A stretch of DNA of 61,794 nucleotides from Zygnema cylindricum (taxonomy: Eukaryota; Streptophyta; Zygnematophyceae; Zygnematales; Zygnemataceae): contig JBBHKE010002939.1 of assembly GCA_037447655.1 (NCBI GenBank), positions 1-61,794 of the forward strand, in the 5' to 3' direction. The notes under the pieces are model-generated. The model ran no database searches, had not been told where the DNA came from, and worked only from the letters and a program-made list of their open reading frames with translations. The translations under genes were made by a program, and so were the position numbers. Shown here piece after piece: positions 22,980-35,565 of the stretch. Every line of letters starts with the position of its first letter. Position 1 is the first letter of the stretch.

Positions 22980-23678
22980 GGGCGTGTTCCCATGTAACCG
23001 ATATTTTGAAACGTTATTTTGGAATTTAGCGCTGATATTACGGTGTACTTTTCAAAGTGTGCCTATGTGAATCGTTACTTGCGCGTTCATTATTTTGAAT
23101 ATGTGGCAGCTGTACACGTCGCCAATACTTGCGAAACCCAAACTGCTGACATTTGTAGACGCCAACGATCTCGGAACAAACTGCGGACATTTGTGTACGC
23201 CGCAAAGAGCTCCTGACATATTGGGACAATTGTCGACGCCAACTGTCATTTGTTGAAGCCCACACGTGAACGACATAAGCAATCGCCTACGTCTACAAAA
23301 TGACATTTGTAGACGCCCACAAGTGGACAACATAAGCAAGCGGACAAACACCTTTTTTTTCGTGTACTCTCCCAACCGCAAAAAAAAAATTGAAAACGTT
23401 TGACGCGAGCAATCCAGGTTTTCCATTCGTCAATAGGGTAAGTATTTTGACTAAAATCAGATCGCGATTTGATTCCAGTGCAAGTGTGAAGATGAGCTGG
23501 AAGTGGGTCGCGATGATAATAACGCCAAATTTTCGTACCTTCCAAGTTCCAAGATGACGCAAAATGTACTTGTGTTTTTGCCCATTTTTCGTACGGCGTA
23601 ATGTTTTCTCGTTGGAAGTTCCATTTTCTGTGAAAACGACGGAAAAAAACCCTTACTTGAACACATGGGAACACGCCC
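22980..23678. mobile_element. PIF/Harbinger-type MITE, TSD TTA (second copy)
   Basis: Left terminus GGGCGTGTTCCCATGTAACC and right terminus ACATGGGAACACGCCC are flanked by TTA at 22977-22979 and 23679-23681. Its right 300 bases are the reverse complement of the left of the 2839-3785 element. The left half contains a short tandem motif (TTGTAGACGCC-type, 23150-23330). No transposase is encoded. Confidence 0.85.
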
Positions 23679-24054
23679 TTAGTGTATGCATATTTTCGAC
23701 CGACATTTTTTGTTTCAGAGACCCAAATTAGCATTATTAAACAATTAGAACGTTTGTTTTTTCAAAATTTTCAAATTCATAATTAGCGTACACCACTGTA
23801 ATTAATAGTATACGACGCTAAAGAAACTTCTACGCTAATAGCGATTGGCGGTGTACTATAGCAGTACGCGTACTGTACGTTTAGTAGCGTAAAATGCTCG
23901 TACTGTACGAGATATTAAATATCTAGCATTTCAAATCGTTTTTCCACATTAAAACTTTGCTTTCAACTTCGTCGGTCTGAGACTCTGAGCCCTGAACCTT
24001 TTCATCATCACGAGCCGTACGTTGAAGTTTCAATATCCGTACCGTTTGGTCATC

Positions 24055-24062
24055 AACCCTAA
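24055..24062 (+). promoter_or_regulatory. Telo-box-like AACCCTAA upstream of eEF1B-gamma
   Basis: AACCCTAA lies 205 bases before the ATG. The motif AAACCCTAA is well known in promoters or 5' UTRs of plant translation-factor and ribosomal-protein genes. Here it is a single match, and similar words are frequent in the window's repeats, so its function is only suggested by position. Confidence 0.35.
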
Positions 24063-24266
24063 TCCTTGTAGGACGTTTCTAGTAAGTTTTATCAAACGTG
24101 TTGCGGCCGCCTGGTGATTTAAGCCTGAGCCAATTTATGAACCTTTTGTTCTCTGAAAAACTTTGAGTTTTTGTTTTTGTTTTTTCGCTTCATTACCTCC
24201 GTTTGCTCATCTTGACATAATCTAGGTTTCCTGAAAACACTTTTTGCAAGAGGAAGGAGGCAAGAG

Positions 24267-24702
24267 ATGGCTCTGGTAAGTTCACAGATTTCTGTTTCTT
24301 TTGTGTCCGGTTTCTAAATAATAAGTTTGATTGTAGATGCTGCTAATGGAGGCTGAACTGGAGGAGGAAGATGGAGAGGGAGAGGGAGATGGAAAGTGGG
24401 GGATAAGCGAAAACGTAGAAAGAAACTGATGAAGTTTACTAAAAAAGAAAGAAGAAACCCTTCTTGCGATATTACAGATTGAACGTCCTGGGAGATTTTA
24501 TTATGTTATGTTCTTCTGATTTTTTCTCCTTCCTCCCCTCCTCTTTCTCCCTCCGTTTTATTTTTTAGCTTCTTGGAAGTAAATTATTTACCTCCCTATC
24601 ACTTCACTTCTTTTCCTATGTGCATTCTCCCTCTCACTTTTTTCCATTTATTTTTATTTTTTAATCTTCCCCTCTATTTTCTGTTAGCATCGCGCTCCCC
24701 TG

Positions 24703-24738
<36 letters not shown>

Positions 24739-24926
24739 ACACTCACTCTCTCACCCTCTCACTCTCACTCACTCTCCACTCACTCTCACTCTCCACTCTC
24801 ACTCTCACTCTCACCTCTCACTCTCACTCTCTCACTCTCTCACTCTCTCACTCTCTCACTCTCTCACTCTCACTCTCACTCTCACTCTCATTCTCACTCT
24901 CTCTCACTCTCACTCTCACTCTCACT

Positions 24927-25017
<91 letters not shown>

Positions 25018-28000
25018 CCTTATTTGGTAAAACTTATCCATATTCTCACTGTGCTCCAAATCACGTATCCGTTTTGCCCACTTTACAAATTAAATATTAC
25101 CTTATACATGTTCATATTTATGTTGTAACTCTAATAGTTAATTTGTTTTCTTTTTAGAAATTATACACTTCTCCTGGGAACAAAAACGCTTTTAAAGCTT
25201 TGATTGCCGCCGAATATAATGGCATCAAGGTGGAATTGCCCCTTTGAATGGGGTGTAACAAATAAATCTCCGGAGTTTTTGGCTTTAACTCCTATTGGAA
25301 AGGTGTGGATCCCTTTCAATCCCTTTTTTTTTTGGTTCTCTTTTAAAGTTTTCCTTTTTTGTTTCTTCCCTTTTTATTTTTCTGTGACCACTTCAAGTCC
25401 CTCCCTTAACCATTTTTTTAAGGGGGGACAGGATGACCGAGATGATGATTTCCCGTTTCTGTGTTTTTACCTGTCATGGTTTTGTCATTTTATGCACTCA
25501 TTTTATGCATTTTAGAAGGTTACAGGTTTTTGTTTCCATTCTCTAGTAGCAGAAGTAATGCATTCCTTTTGCATTGTTACATTGTGGAACATCTCCCTGG
25601 TGATCTTTTTTTTTCTGGAACATTTGCTTGCTTTTCATTCTGTTTGGTTTTTTTTTTATATTCTTTTGTGCAACTTCTTTTTTCTGGTTTGGGGTTATCA
25701 TCCAGATTCCTGTCTTGCAAACTCCCCATGGATCTGTATTCGAGAGCAATGCCATTGCTCGCTACAGTAAGGCCTTCTTCCTCTATTCTTCTCCCTCTCT
25801 GTTCCTTCCTTTCACTCTCCTTTCGCTTTCTCCCCCTCCCCCCCACTCTCTCTCTCTTTAGTCTATTTTAGTGGTATCAGTTAATTATGCACGGTTATTC
25901 CCTCTTCCTCTCTTTCTGCCTCTTTCTATTTCGCTCTTTCTCTCTCTTTCTCCACCTTTACTCCCTCTCTCCCTCTCTCTATAGTTTGTTTCAGTGGTAT
26001 GTCGTAATAATGCATGATTTGATTATGCTTTCTTAGCAGCAATCTTCCCTGTTTTTATATCATTTATTTCCATGTATTTTTTATATTAAAATTTGCAATT
26101 CATTTGTTTCCATGCTCTTTTATTCAGAAAACATTGTGCATTTTATCAATTTCCTTGCGTTTTTATGAATAAAACATTATTCTTTTCATTTGTTTACATC
26201 AAAGTGCTTTGTTTTTTATATGTTTGCATCCTTCCTTATTTATGACATGTTTTATATTTTATTTTTTGTCCATTGCTTTTTTCTTTACAAAGCTTTTGGA
26301 GTTTCAATTCCAGTGTCGTTTTTTAGCAAGTATGATATCTTGATTTAGTTGTAGCTTATTTATGGTTTACTCCTTTTGCAGTTGCAAGACTCTCCGATAA
26401 AGGTCTCTTGGCACAACACTCCTGGACATGGTACGATATTGACTGCATGTGAACTTGTCCGATAGGAGATCTAGGGAAGTGGTGAAAGATGACATAGTTG
26501 TCTTGAAATCCGGTTCTGGTTGTGTTTATAGGTGGAGTAGGAGGAGAAAGACAATGAGACAGGCCAGAGAGGTAGTAGGCGCTGTAAGGGAAAGACCTTG
26601 GCGATGTATAGAGAGGGATATACAGAGGTCAAGGTAGGGAGGAGAAACCTATAGAGTGAGAATTAATGAAGGTTCGTCTAGTGTTATTTCAGAAGAGGAG
26701 GATCATTTCATGTTTAATTCTAAGTTTGGCTGCCAATTATGTAATGTCCCAGAGTTTTGTGGATGTTCTGTCATAGTTTAATGTTATATGATTCTGTCGA
26801 CTTAGCTTCATGAGGGTTTCTCACTTAAGACCAATCGGCGAAGATTGATTTGAATGTGAATTTTGATATCTATTCTCCGTCTTTGTGTCCTGTGGTATGT
26901 GGATTCCAGGCGCAGTGGAGCAATGGATCGATTTCCGCAACCAATGAGCTAGGACACTCCTTTGGGTAGATGGGGGCAAACCCCCTCCATGGATATGGTC
27001 AACGGGTGAAGGAGGTGACTGACCTACCTTTGTTGGCAAATACTAAGTGGCACCTGAGAACACAAGTTTGCAATACCAAGTCGAATACAAAATGCATATT
27101 TCTTATGATAGTCCAGGGAGTGAAAACTGGAATACAGGTTGTATATGGTTTATAATAGTTCAACGGAGTATCTATGTGATCGAATGTTTCTGACCTGTGC
27201 TTTTATGATTAACATGATTAGCTATTAGCTGCTCATTTAAAAGATTGGCTCTTTGATTTGTTTGTTTGTTTCTTATTCCAGGTAGAAGAAGCTTCTATTG
27301 CAGCCTCTAAGCGAGGTCTCGCAGCTCTTAACTCTTACCTCTCTGAACATACTTTCCTCGTCGGAGAACAAGTCACTCTCGCTGATATTGTGACGGTTTG
27401 CAGTCTCTACAACCCCTTCCGTGGTTTGTTATCGGAAGAGTTTATGAAGGACTATCCTCATGTTCAACGGTACTTTCTCACTGTCATAATCAACCCAAGG
27501 TGAAAGCAGTTGTTGGAGAAGTGAAGCCAGTGTGAAAAAACTCCAACTGACATTCTTCCTAAAACAAGGCTCTTGCACCAGTGAACCCAGCAGCAGCTGC
27601 TCCTACTTCTGCAACTCCTGCACCAGCTTCAAAGGTACGTCTGGGTTCAATCGTTTTATTGTTCAAGTTCATTTTAGTATTCATTTAGATACCGGTGCTG
27701 ATTTATGTGACTTTCATCTTAGCTTCTAAGAAGCATTTCAGTTTGGCCTTTTAATGTCAACAATTTACTGGATACATTCAAGTGGCTTAAATATGTGAAG
27801 GAGAATAGCTCCTGTTGCTGTTTTGTTTTGTTCTGAAGGGTTTATTTTTTGCGGTTAGTGTCAGGGGGGGTCTAATCCTGTTTGCAAACATTTTTCCTTC
27901 AGAAAGGAAGCATAGATATTTTTATTTTGGCGGGAATACTCCTGTGGGGTTGTTTTTTCATTCTTAAAATAACAGACTCATGTGAATACTTGCAACGGAG

Positions 28001-29790
28001 GCTGGAGAATTGTTGTCACGCACCTTAGTGGGACATCTTTTGTTCACTTGTCCAAGCTGTGATTTGGTGTGCGGTTATTGAATATGTTGGTCTTAAAACT
28101 GATGATAAAAGTTTTTACTTACCAAACGCTTCAGGCACGTGATACAGCACACTAAAGTAGAGTAAGTAGATTGCTTTTATAGAACACTCGGCTGTGTGGG
28201 ATTACTGGACGTTTTTTAACACAGTAGAAAGGTTCACAGTTAACCGTCTACGCAGTGGTAAAACTTCTCAAGTTGATGCTGCTCTAACTGATTGTCTTGT
28301 CTTTGATACGATTTCTATGTACATAATTATCAGTGTCGGTTGTCAATAGCTGATGGTTATTTTGTGGCAATTTTCAGCCTAAGGAAGAAAAGAAGGCAAA
28401 GGAAGTGAAGCCCAAGGTGGAGAAGAAGGCTGCGGCTCCTCCACCTCCCCAGCTGACGACGAGGAAGATGAGGCACCCAAGCCAAAGCCTGCGAAGAACC
28501 CATTGGATTCACTTCCACCAAGCCCCATGGTGATGGACGCCTGAAGAGATTATACTCTAATACCAAGGCCAAGGATTTCCGAGAGGTGGCCATCAAAGGT
28601 GCGACATGAATCCATCTCTTGTAAAGAAGACGTTAGGGCACTGCTGTTTGTGTAAACGCAATCATAAGTGGGCCTCCTGGCTTGACATGTTGTCAGTGAC
28701 ATTTATATCACCATGAGTAGCTATCGTTTGTTCGGCACTTTTGGGTCAAGGACAACAAATTTCAAGTTTTTGGGTGTCATATTCACAACACATTCATTTT
28801 CAGCACGTTTTGTTCATTCTGTACATAGAGAATAAGGTACTCACCTTAATGTTATGTCCATCTCCGAACTAGCCTGTTATGTTTTTTTTTCTTGATTATG
28901 CTTACTTTGTTTCTCTTTTTTTTAAGCTAATTTGGTATGTTGTTGAAAATCGTCTATATTCCTCAGACCAAAATTAGAAGAGCACTAAAATAAGCCCAAT
29001 ATTACTTAATGCTAGTAGTGACTCCCAATGTAAGATGTTTTTATCCTGTCATTTGGGGATATGGTGCAGATCTTTTTCCTTTGAGAGACTAGCGCATTAT
29101 TCTTTGATGTGCATCAAAATTCTTGAACTCTAATAGTTTTTCAACGCTTTATTTGTGTCCCTCTTGATATTTCTCGCAGGTTTCTGGGACATGTATGACC
29201 CAGAGGGTTACTCACTTTGGTTCTGCGACTACATGTACAACGACGAGAATCAGGTGAAGTTTGTGACATTGAACAAGGTTAGCGGATTCCTTCAACGAAT
29301 GGACCTTATCCGTAAACACGGGTTCGCAAAAATGTGCATTTTGGGCGATAACCCGCCTTTCATTATCAAGGGTGTGTGGCTTTTCCGTGGATCTGAGGTC
29401 CCACCAATGGTAAAGGAGGAGTGCTATGATGCGGAGCTCTACGAATGGAAAAAGGTGAATTCCTTACTATGTTTGTTACTTCGTTTTTTATTTGTCTTTG
29501 AGTTGAGTTGATGTTACCTTCTGATTACCAAACTTTTTATTTCAGAGAGTTTTGACTTTTTGAGGTAAATGCAGGTTTCAATAATGCAAGTTCTTCTCGT
29601 AGGAAAATGATACATGTAGCGAGGAAGGATGAGACGAAGTTTTATAGGGAATTTTCAATTGACGAGGTTTTCTCTTTTCTGACAGGTCGATATTAGCGAT
29701 CCAGCACAGAAGGATTTGGTGAGTGACTATTTTGAAGAGCCTGATGTGATTGGCGGTCTGACGTTGGTGGAGGCCAAATGTTTCAAATAG
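24267..29790 (+). CDS. eEF1G: Translation elongation factor eEF1B subunit gamma (frame-disrupted)
   Basis: The gamma subunit scaffolds the eEF1B complex that recharges eEF1A with GTP. Exons: 24267-24275 (MAL), 25158-25302, 25706-25766, 26382-26430, 26910 to about 27005, 27282-27634, 28378-28598, 29180-29454 and 29686-29790. The N-terminus is GST-like (NKNAFKALIAAEYNG, FEWGVTNKSPEFL, VFESNAIARY, FLVGEQVTLADIVTV). A Pro/Ala/Lys linker follows (exons 6-7), then the EF1G domain (GFWDMYDPEGYSLWFCDY, KGVWLFRG) ending EAKCFK. All splice sites look normal. Exons 2, 5, 6 and 7 each carry frame breaks, mostly repaired by restoring one base to a homopolymer (for example TGAAG for TGGAAG, CCCCA for CCCCCA). 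Exon 5 is poorly conserved. This fits assembly indels better than decay, but a pseudogene is possible. Intron 1 holds a large CT repeat. Confidence 0.9.
24700..25016. repeat. (CT)n / (CACTCT)n microsatellite in intron 1 of eEF1B-gamma
   Basis: About 300 bases of CT, CACTCT and CTCTCTCC units. The long frame of Ser/Leu/Thr over it is an artefact. It sits between the MAL mini-exon and exon 2. Confidence 0.95.
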
Positions 29791-31100
29791 GACATAAGTA
29801 AAGTTGTCCTGTTGCCACTACAATGTGGTAGAGGTTTTATAAATTTTTGTCATCTTAGGTCGTTAACGACTACAAAGTATAATAGGGTCAAAGTGACTAA
29901 ACAGCCAAAATTCCACAACCTCATATCTAGAGGAACTCTTCGGGAGGGGAGGGAGAGAGAGAGAATGACATGTTTTGGAGGTCATTGGTGATGCCTTCGA
30001 GTGAAGCCCTCCGGCTCTGCTGCAACAAAAGTTCAAAGTTGTTTGGAAATGTTGAATGCAAGTCACTTTGGTTTTATGTAGAGTTTTTTATTTTTTTTCC
30101 TTCAGGAAATAGAAATGTTAAGGATAAAAAAAACGTAATGAAAAAGAAATTCTGTGGAAAGAAAAAATGTTATGGGAAATGGGGAAAAGTGTTTAACAGG
30201 CCATGCAGGAATATTAGGCAACGAAGCTTATCCCGTTGCATAGCCTTTATAAAATGCAGGTTGAGCATTTTGACAGATGTGAGGCAGGAAGTAGCAATGT
30301 CCTGAAGAGCAATTTTGCCCAAATTGAGTAAAAAAAAAAGAGTAAACTTCCATCCATTCTTTTCGTCTTCCTCTTTTAGTCTTTTTCTTCTTGTATTTTC
30401 TGGTCTGCTCCTCTTTAAATTCTGTTAAAGCTCTTTGTGGATTTAAATATAGAAGCTTTTATTACTGACATGCCTGTGCCAAACGTCTCCTCGATTTTCA
30501 TGAGTTTCACATGTCCCAAAAGGTCTTCTGCACGATATGTGCACACCGACTTTGTAGGTGCAGCCCCCAGGTCATTCGCTTGGGATTTGATATATTCAAG
30601 TAAATGTAGCCATTCGTAGTGGTGTTTTCTTGGTCAACAGTTTAAATTTGGACCTATGTCAACCTGTCTATTTAAAGCCTCTCTTTTCAGTTACGATTCG
30701 CTAATCTTCAATCCTCTCATGATGTCAATTTGGGTTTACAGATGAGCACTTTTTTCATAAAGTGCTTACATCAAGATTGCTTGCTTTTCATTTTTAGAAA
30801 GTATTTTGGATGGTTAAGGCAAGTAACATCGAGGTGGCTGGATATATGTTAAGTCTGTCTAGGTTTTTATTTCAACAAGCAGAAATTATATCTCCAAGTG
30901 AAGTTAAAAAGGTGAAAGAAAGAGTGTCAACTGTATTCAAACTCGGTGCCCAACATATCTAACGTCAGGCAATCAGGTTCTATATTTCGCGTTCCTGTCA
31001 ATCAGCACATCTCAAAGCATTTTACCATACCAGCTACACGAATTCGTCTTAATTAAAATGTTTTGTCCGTGTATATAACCGTTTCAACAGAAAGTGCTCA
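29791..31100. other. 3' flank of eEF1B-gamma and intergenic DNA
   Basis: No further conserved exon is present. The first hundred bases after the stop are the likely 3' UTR. A short GA run lies at 29944-29962. Confidence 0.4.
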
Positions 31101-31424
31101 TTGAAGGAGCATTCAGGGAATTATAATGGAGAATCTTTAAGGAGTCAATGGAGTAAATGCAATACCTTTGCATGGTTCACACTTGAAAAAAGGGAAAACA
31201 GATGTCATAAATTTTGGGATCCGTACGCCAAATTTCATAAAATGACAAAAAAACGCGGCGGTGATGGTTGGGATGGTAGGTTTCGACTGTTTTGGAACAA
31301 AGTGGCGGACAAAACTCGACAGCTGCGTATAGCAAACGGCAACTGCTGTCCGCTGTCGGATATCATGTTCGGAATACCCTTGTTCGTTTTTGAAGAATTA
31401 CGGAAACGAAGCGCAGGGACGTGA
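31101..31424 (+). pseudogene. Unrecognised 107-aa open frame, possible SANT/Myb-like transposon accessory fragment
   Basis: The frame contains SLRSQWSKCN, a spacing of aromatic residues (W, F, W) and KFHKMTKKRGGDGW. These faintly recall the SANT/Myb-like proteins that accompany PIF/Harbinger or plant transposons. It lies 130 bases from a Harbinger-type MITE. The match is a loose pattern only, and no full domain is visible. Confidence 0.2.
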
Positions 31425-31558
31425 ACAGTACAAGAATTCATTCCCTCGCAAACTTATGAACAAACTAGAGGACCAATCAGATAAGAGAACAAGTAATGTC
31501 AAAAAAAAAAAAACCACCGATGGAAAAAAAAAGGGTTACGTATGCATATCTCGTATTA

Positions 31559-32296
31559 GGGTGACGTTCCATCAGACAAAAAGTAGGGTAGTTTACAGAA
31601 ATCCGTGACTATCTGTACCAAACCGTACCGCTTATTTTGTTTTTATACGAAAAACAACATTACAGAGAATCTTGCTAATACTCTCCGAAGATCAGGGAGG
31701 TAATACTGACCGTCGGATGTTCATCTGCGAGGCGTTCGCTTCATTTTTCTTTGTAATTGTCAACCCACCTCGAGGAAGTGGGTTAGTAAATACAAGAAAA
31801 ATAAAATCGTGACACGCTAGATGATTAAGCTATGTGTCATGATGTAAAACCAATTAAAACTGACGAAATTTGCACATGACACGCGCTTTCAAAAATATAA
31901 CCAAAAATAAAAATGTAATTTCGTAACACTCCTTCGTCACGCTATTTTAGGTAAATTTTGTTCGTCACACTATTTGTCTCAAAGGACTTTCGTTATGTTC
32001 GAAAACTTAAACCCTAAAAAATGAGCTGGCGTACAGACTGGCGTTTGCAAAAAGTATAAAACTTTTGTCGTATTATTACTTCGTATGCAGGTGTATGGTA
32101 CGCAAGTGAAGTTTTGAAGTTAAGTTTGTCGGTGCTAAAAATATGAAAGATATTCAATATTGAATCGTAGCTTGCGTGGCGCCAGTCAATTTAGTACACG
32201 TGGCTTACAGACTCTACGTGATGGAACATCGACTAAATCGACTTGGTCTGTAGAGTTTTCCGTACAATTACAGAAACGTTTGATGGAACTTCACCC
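31559..32296. mobile_element. PIF/Harbinger-type MITE, TIR GGGTGACGTTCCATCA, TSD TTA
   Basis: Left terminus GGGTGACGTTCCATCAGAC, right terminus inverted TTTGATGGAACTTCACCC, flanked by TTA at 31556-31558 and 32297-32299. It is 738 bp with no protein. The TIR resembles the GGGCGTGTTCCCATGT family in form but is a distinct family. Confidence 0.85.
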
Positions 32297-32299
32297 TTA

Positions 32300-34628
32300 G
32301 TCGCAGCGACTCTCGTCGTATATGTAACCACGAGTCACATATAAGTGATAACGAAGGTGATTGCGACGCAATCATGTCACATGTTGTTTGTTCACACGGA
32401 GGCAAATAGGATTCTTTGTGGACAAAATTCTTTGTGGGAAATGGTTTGAGACATAGTTCAAATGTAGGTGAAAGTACACCCATACAATATGCCTATTGTA
32501 TGCAAAAAATACAATATACCCTTAAGACCAATATTGTATGGGCGTAAAATGAAATAAAATAGTAACAGGGTTGAGTTGCACATGGATCGATAGAGAATTA
32601 GACGTCATGTCTAGATTTGAAAAAAAAAACGGACAAAAAAATCTTTTTCTGTTAGTTTTGAGCGACTTTTTATATAAACCATCAAATTCGGACGATCGGA
32701 CGGTCGATGATCAAAGTAGCGACTTAAGACGATCACATGAAATGCCCATAACACAACTTACGATGAAGGCGCCGACAAAAGACCTACAACAGAAACGCCT
32801 ACTTTTGAAATATGGTTTGAGATGGTTTATTAGAGCGTTGTTCCATTAGGCGGTCTCAGTAAACGTCAAAAATTCGTTTACTGAAGCCATCGTTCCATTG
32901 TGTCGGGTCAGTAACCGACATTTTATTTGCGTGGCAAAATTTGATTTGTTCACGTCATAGTTGATTTCGATTCTAAAAATCTTCAAAGAATCTGTGACAG
33001 CGAATTGTGACCACATATTTGTACCAGCAAAGGTAAAAAGCATAGAGGTACCAAGCGTTTTAAACGTACGCATGAAACGTCGAAAAAATAATGATATATG
33101 CGCACGGAACACATGCAATTTTTTTTAAATGCGTTGACCGACTTTGACTTCATAGTAAAATAGAAAATAAAAAACATTTAATCAAAAGTACTACTACAAC
33201 TTAGGGTATGTGCCCACGTATGAAAGTACCGATTTTTTAGTATATCTTCCGTCAAAAAAATTCCCGCGGCTTCCGCTGGCTTTGCATCCACGCTGGCGGA
33301 AGGCACATGGCCTCTACCACGTGTATCCTCATAATCACGCATTCGTGGCGGATATGTATTTGCCTTTCCACGAGGCGCAATGCTATACGTTCAGGCTACT
33401 AAAATTGAACTCTTTTAGGCCACTTTTTGCAAACTTAACGGTTTTACCGACGGCGTATCCAATTCTGCATCCGACGGTCAAGGTTTACGCCCATAACCTT
33501 GGAGAATGAAGTCGGTCATTCAGTAACTAAGTTTTTCTGACAGAAAAAAAAAATTTGGTACGGCATTGAACGTCCGGCAGTAAATATCCACATTTTCAAA
33601 TTAAAACCCTAAATGTAACGTCATCCTAACTCAAAAAAAGATTGACGTTAATATTGGAACTGTTTAAACTAGCGTTAATTGCTCTAATGCCGAATATTTT
33701 TACTTTTTTAGGTAGTGTATTGTACGAAATGTGTCATTTCGTACTATGATTTCTCATTATTTCGTACAGATGTTCAAAATAAGTGTCAGATAATCGCGTC
33801 GACCGGGAAGATTGAGTGCGTCGCGCAGAAAAGCGTACTCAGATTTGATTTCAAGTCATAAAGACGAAGGAAAATCGCGCTGACCTGTTCTCACATGTTC
33901 AGGCGTCGAATATGTGAACACGAAGTATCGCGGCTACCCTAAAAACATGGGAACGGGTATCGATTCCTTAACTTTAACAGCGATTCACGGTGTACTTTTA
34001 ACATTTTTTTGATAATTCCGTACATTCTGTTCGTACATTATATCCGTACATGAAAGCTACGAATTTTACGAAAATTTCAAAATCTTAAAAATTTAACGCA
34101 TTTTCGTAAAAAAGTGAAAATATCGTGGAGGTTCGTTCATCTTGTTTCGTACGACCTCCAAACGATATCCGCGTACGCCATTCGAATCGTGCACCTTCAA
34201 ATCGCGCACGCAAATATGTATCTCCGTGTCACCAGCGGAATTCTCGGCGTCTTTTCGAAGTAAGTACACAATAAATCCTGCATTCAAGCATGATTTTAAC
34301 ACAACCGGAATTAGTGTAGCCTCAACCCGTAATATTCCTACAAATAAACAAAATACATGTCCCGACATAATGCGGCATGACAGGCCCTTTTTGCGAAATT
34401 TGCCGATGCACAACACATTTTTTTGTCAATTGGACGTTGGGGAGCTATTCAACCGTAAAAATAAGAAACATGTTCAAGCATGGACGGCCCTCGAACAGTT
34501 CCAAATTATCAGACGTCATCGATTTAGTATGATGTCATCATATCCCTCATGCTTTTCATTTCAGGCGTTCGAAACTGCACGATCGTACTTATTTCTTAGT
34601 TCGAACATTTCAAACTTTGGTACGGAAC
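32300..34628. other. Intergenic stretch with transposon fragments
   Basis: No gene is recognised. A lone Harbinger-like end (TTA-GGGTATGTGCCCACGTATG) begins at about 33205 without a detectable partner. CACGGTGTAC near 33980 is a MITE end. The 177-aa plus-strand frame at 34142-34675 runs into a MITE and shows no known motif. Confidence 0.4.
32479..32540. repeat. Nested inverted repeats of CATACAATAT
   Basis: CATACAATA and TATTGTATG form a tight hairpin at about 32480-32501. The outer CCCATACAATAT pairs with ATATTGTATGGG at about 32529-32540. Three copies of the word in 62 bases suggest a protein-binding or foldback remnant. Confidence 0.65.
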
Positions 34629-34630
34629 TA

Positions 34631-34848
34631 CATCGTGTATCGCCTATTAGCGTCAATATTTTTTTCGCCACTTAAAACATATTTTCCCGGTACACACTTG
34701 TCGGATTGTGGATCCGACGGTTGCGATTGAAAGGTAACATTCTCAGCTTCCCATTGACGGTCTCAAATTGAAAATCCGACAAGTGTGTATGGATAAAATA
34801 TGTTTTAAGTGGCGAAAAAAACATTGACGTTAATAGCGATTCACGATG
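34631..34848. mobile_element. Foldback MITE (218 bp), CATCGTGTATCGC termini, TA flanks
   Basis: The long near-identical inverted arms read inwards as ATTAGCGTCAATATTTTTT, TCGCCACTTAAAACATATTT and ACACACTTGTCGGATT. TA flanks at 34629-34630 and 34849-34850. Same family as 14203-14421 and 56692-56910. Confidence 0.85.
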
Positions 34849-34899
34849 TACCATTCCACCATAGTTGTTCAAATCGCACGATTTTTTATTTTTTTCCGA

Positions 34900-35330
34900 T
34901 TTTTACGTATTATTCGTGACTTTTGAAATATCGCGAAAAAACGCGATGTACTTTCTGTCCGTTAAAGTGAACAGACTTTTTTCGGAAACTGTACGATATT
35001 TTACGGTAACTATACGGTTTTGTTCTGGAAATGTATGGACTTTGACGAAAAGATGCGTTGCACTTCGTAGTACTTTTTGTTTGATAAACTGAACATGAAT
35101 TTTACTTAAACTGTACGGAATTGTACCGAAAATGTACGGACTATTACGAAAAGAGACGGAAATTGTACAGAAAATGTACAAACTGCGGTACATGTAAAAT
35201 TCAATTTTTTTACATGTACGGAATAGTACGGATTCACAATCACTAACAATTTTTTCAAATCGACCTCTCCGATTTCTACTTATTATTCTCGCGTTTGAAT
35301 CGTGAGTAAAATAGGATTTGAACAACTATG
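34900..35330. repeat. GTAC-rich degenerate repeat
   Basis: Closely spaced words such as AAATGTACGGAC, TGTACGGAATTGTACCG and AACTGTACGATATTTTACGG. The flanks (CGATTTTTACGTATTATTCG on the left, CGATTTCTACTTATTATTC near 35270) look like each other. Similar text occurs at 59.48 kb. No gene is present. Confidence 0.5.
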
Positions 35331-35565
35331 CATTCCACTGACAAACGTTATTGATTTTTCTATGGTTGCACAGTTCCGCTGCGTCCACGTGACAAAATTA
35401 GACATACCACATTATTGTTCACCGAGAAACATCGATTCTCGCGAAGAGCTCGTTTTCCCGATATTGTGGGATGTAGACCTTATTGCCAGAAGGGGTGCGA
35501 TACGCCAACCCACTGTACCTGGTAAGAGTTTACAAAAAAAAAAAAAAAAACTCGAGTATCACTAA

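Noticed and set aside
24573-25157. 194-aa Ser/Leu/Thr frame
   Set aside because: CT microsatellite in intron 1 of eEF1B-gamma; pyrimidine-only DNA cannot make stops.
33205-33960. Fourth full Harbinger-type element starting at GGGTATGTGCCCACG
   Set aside because: The left end is plausible, but no inverted partner with a matching TTA duplication was found to the right.
34142-34675. 177-aa plus-strand frame
   Set aside because: No known motif, ends inside a MITE, surrounded by repeats; likely chance.
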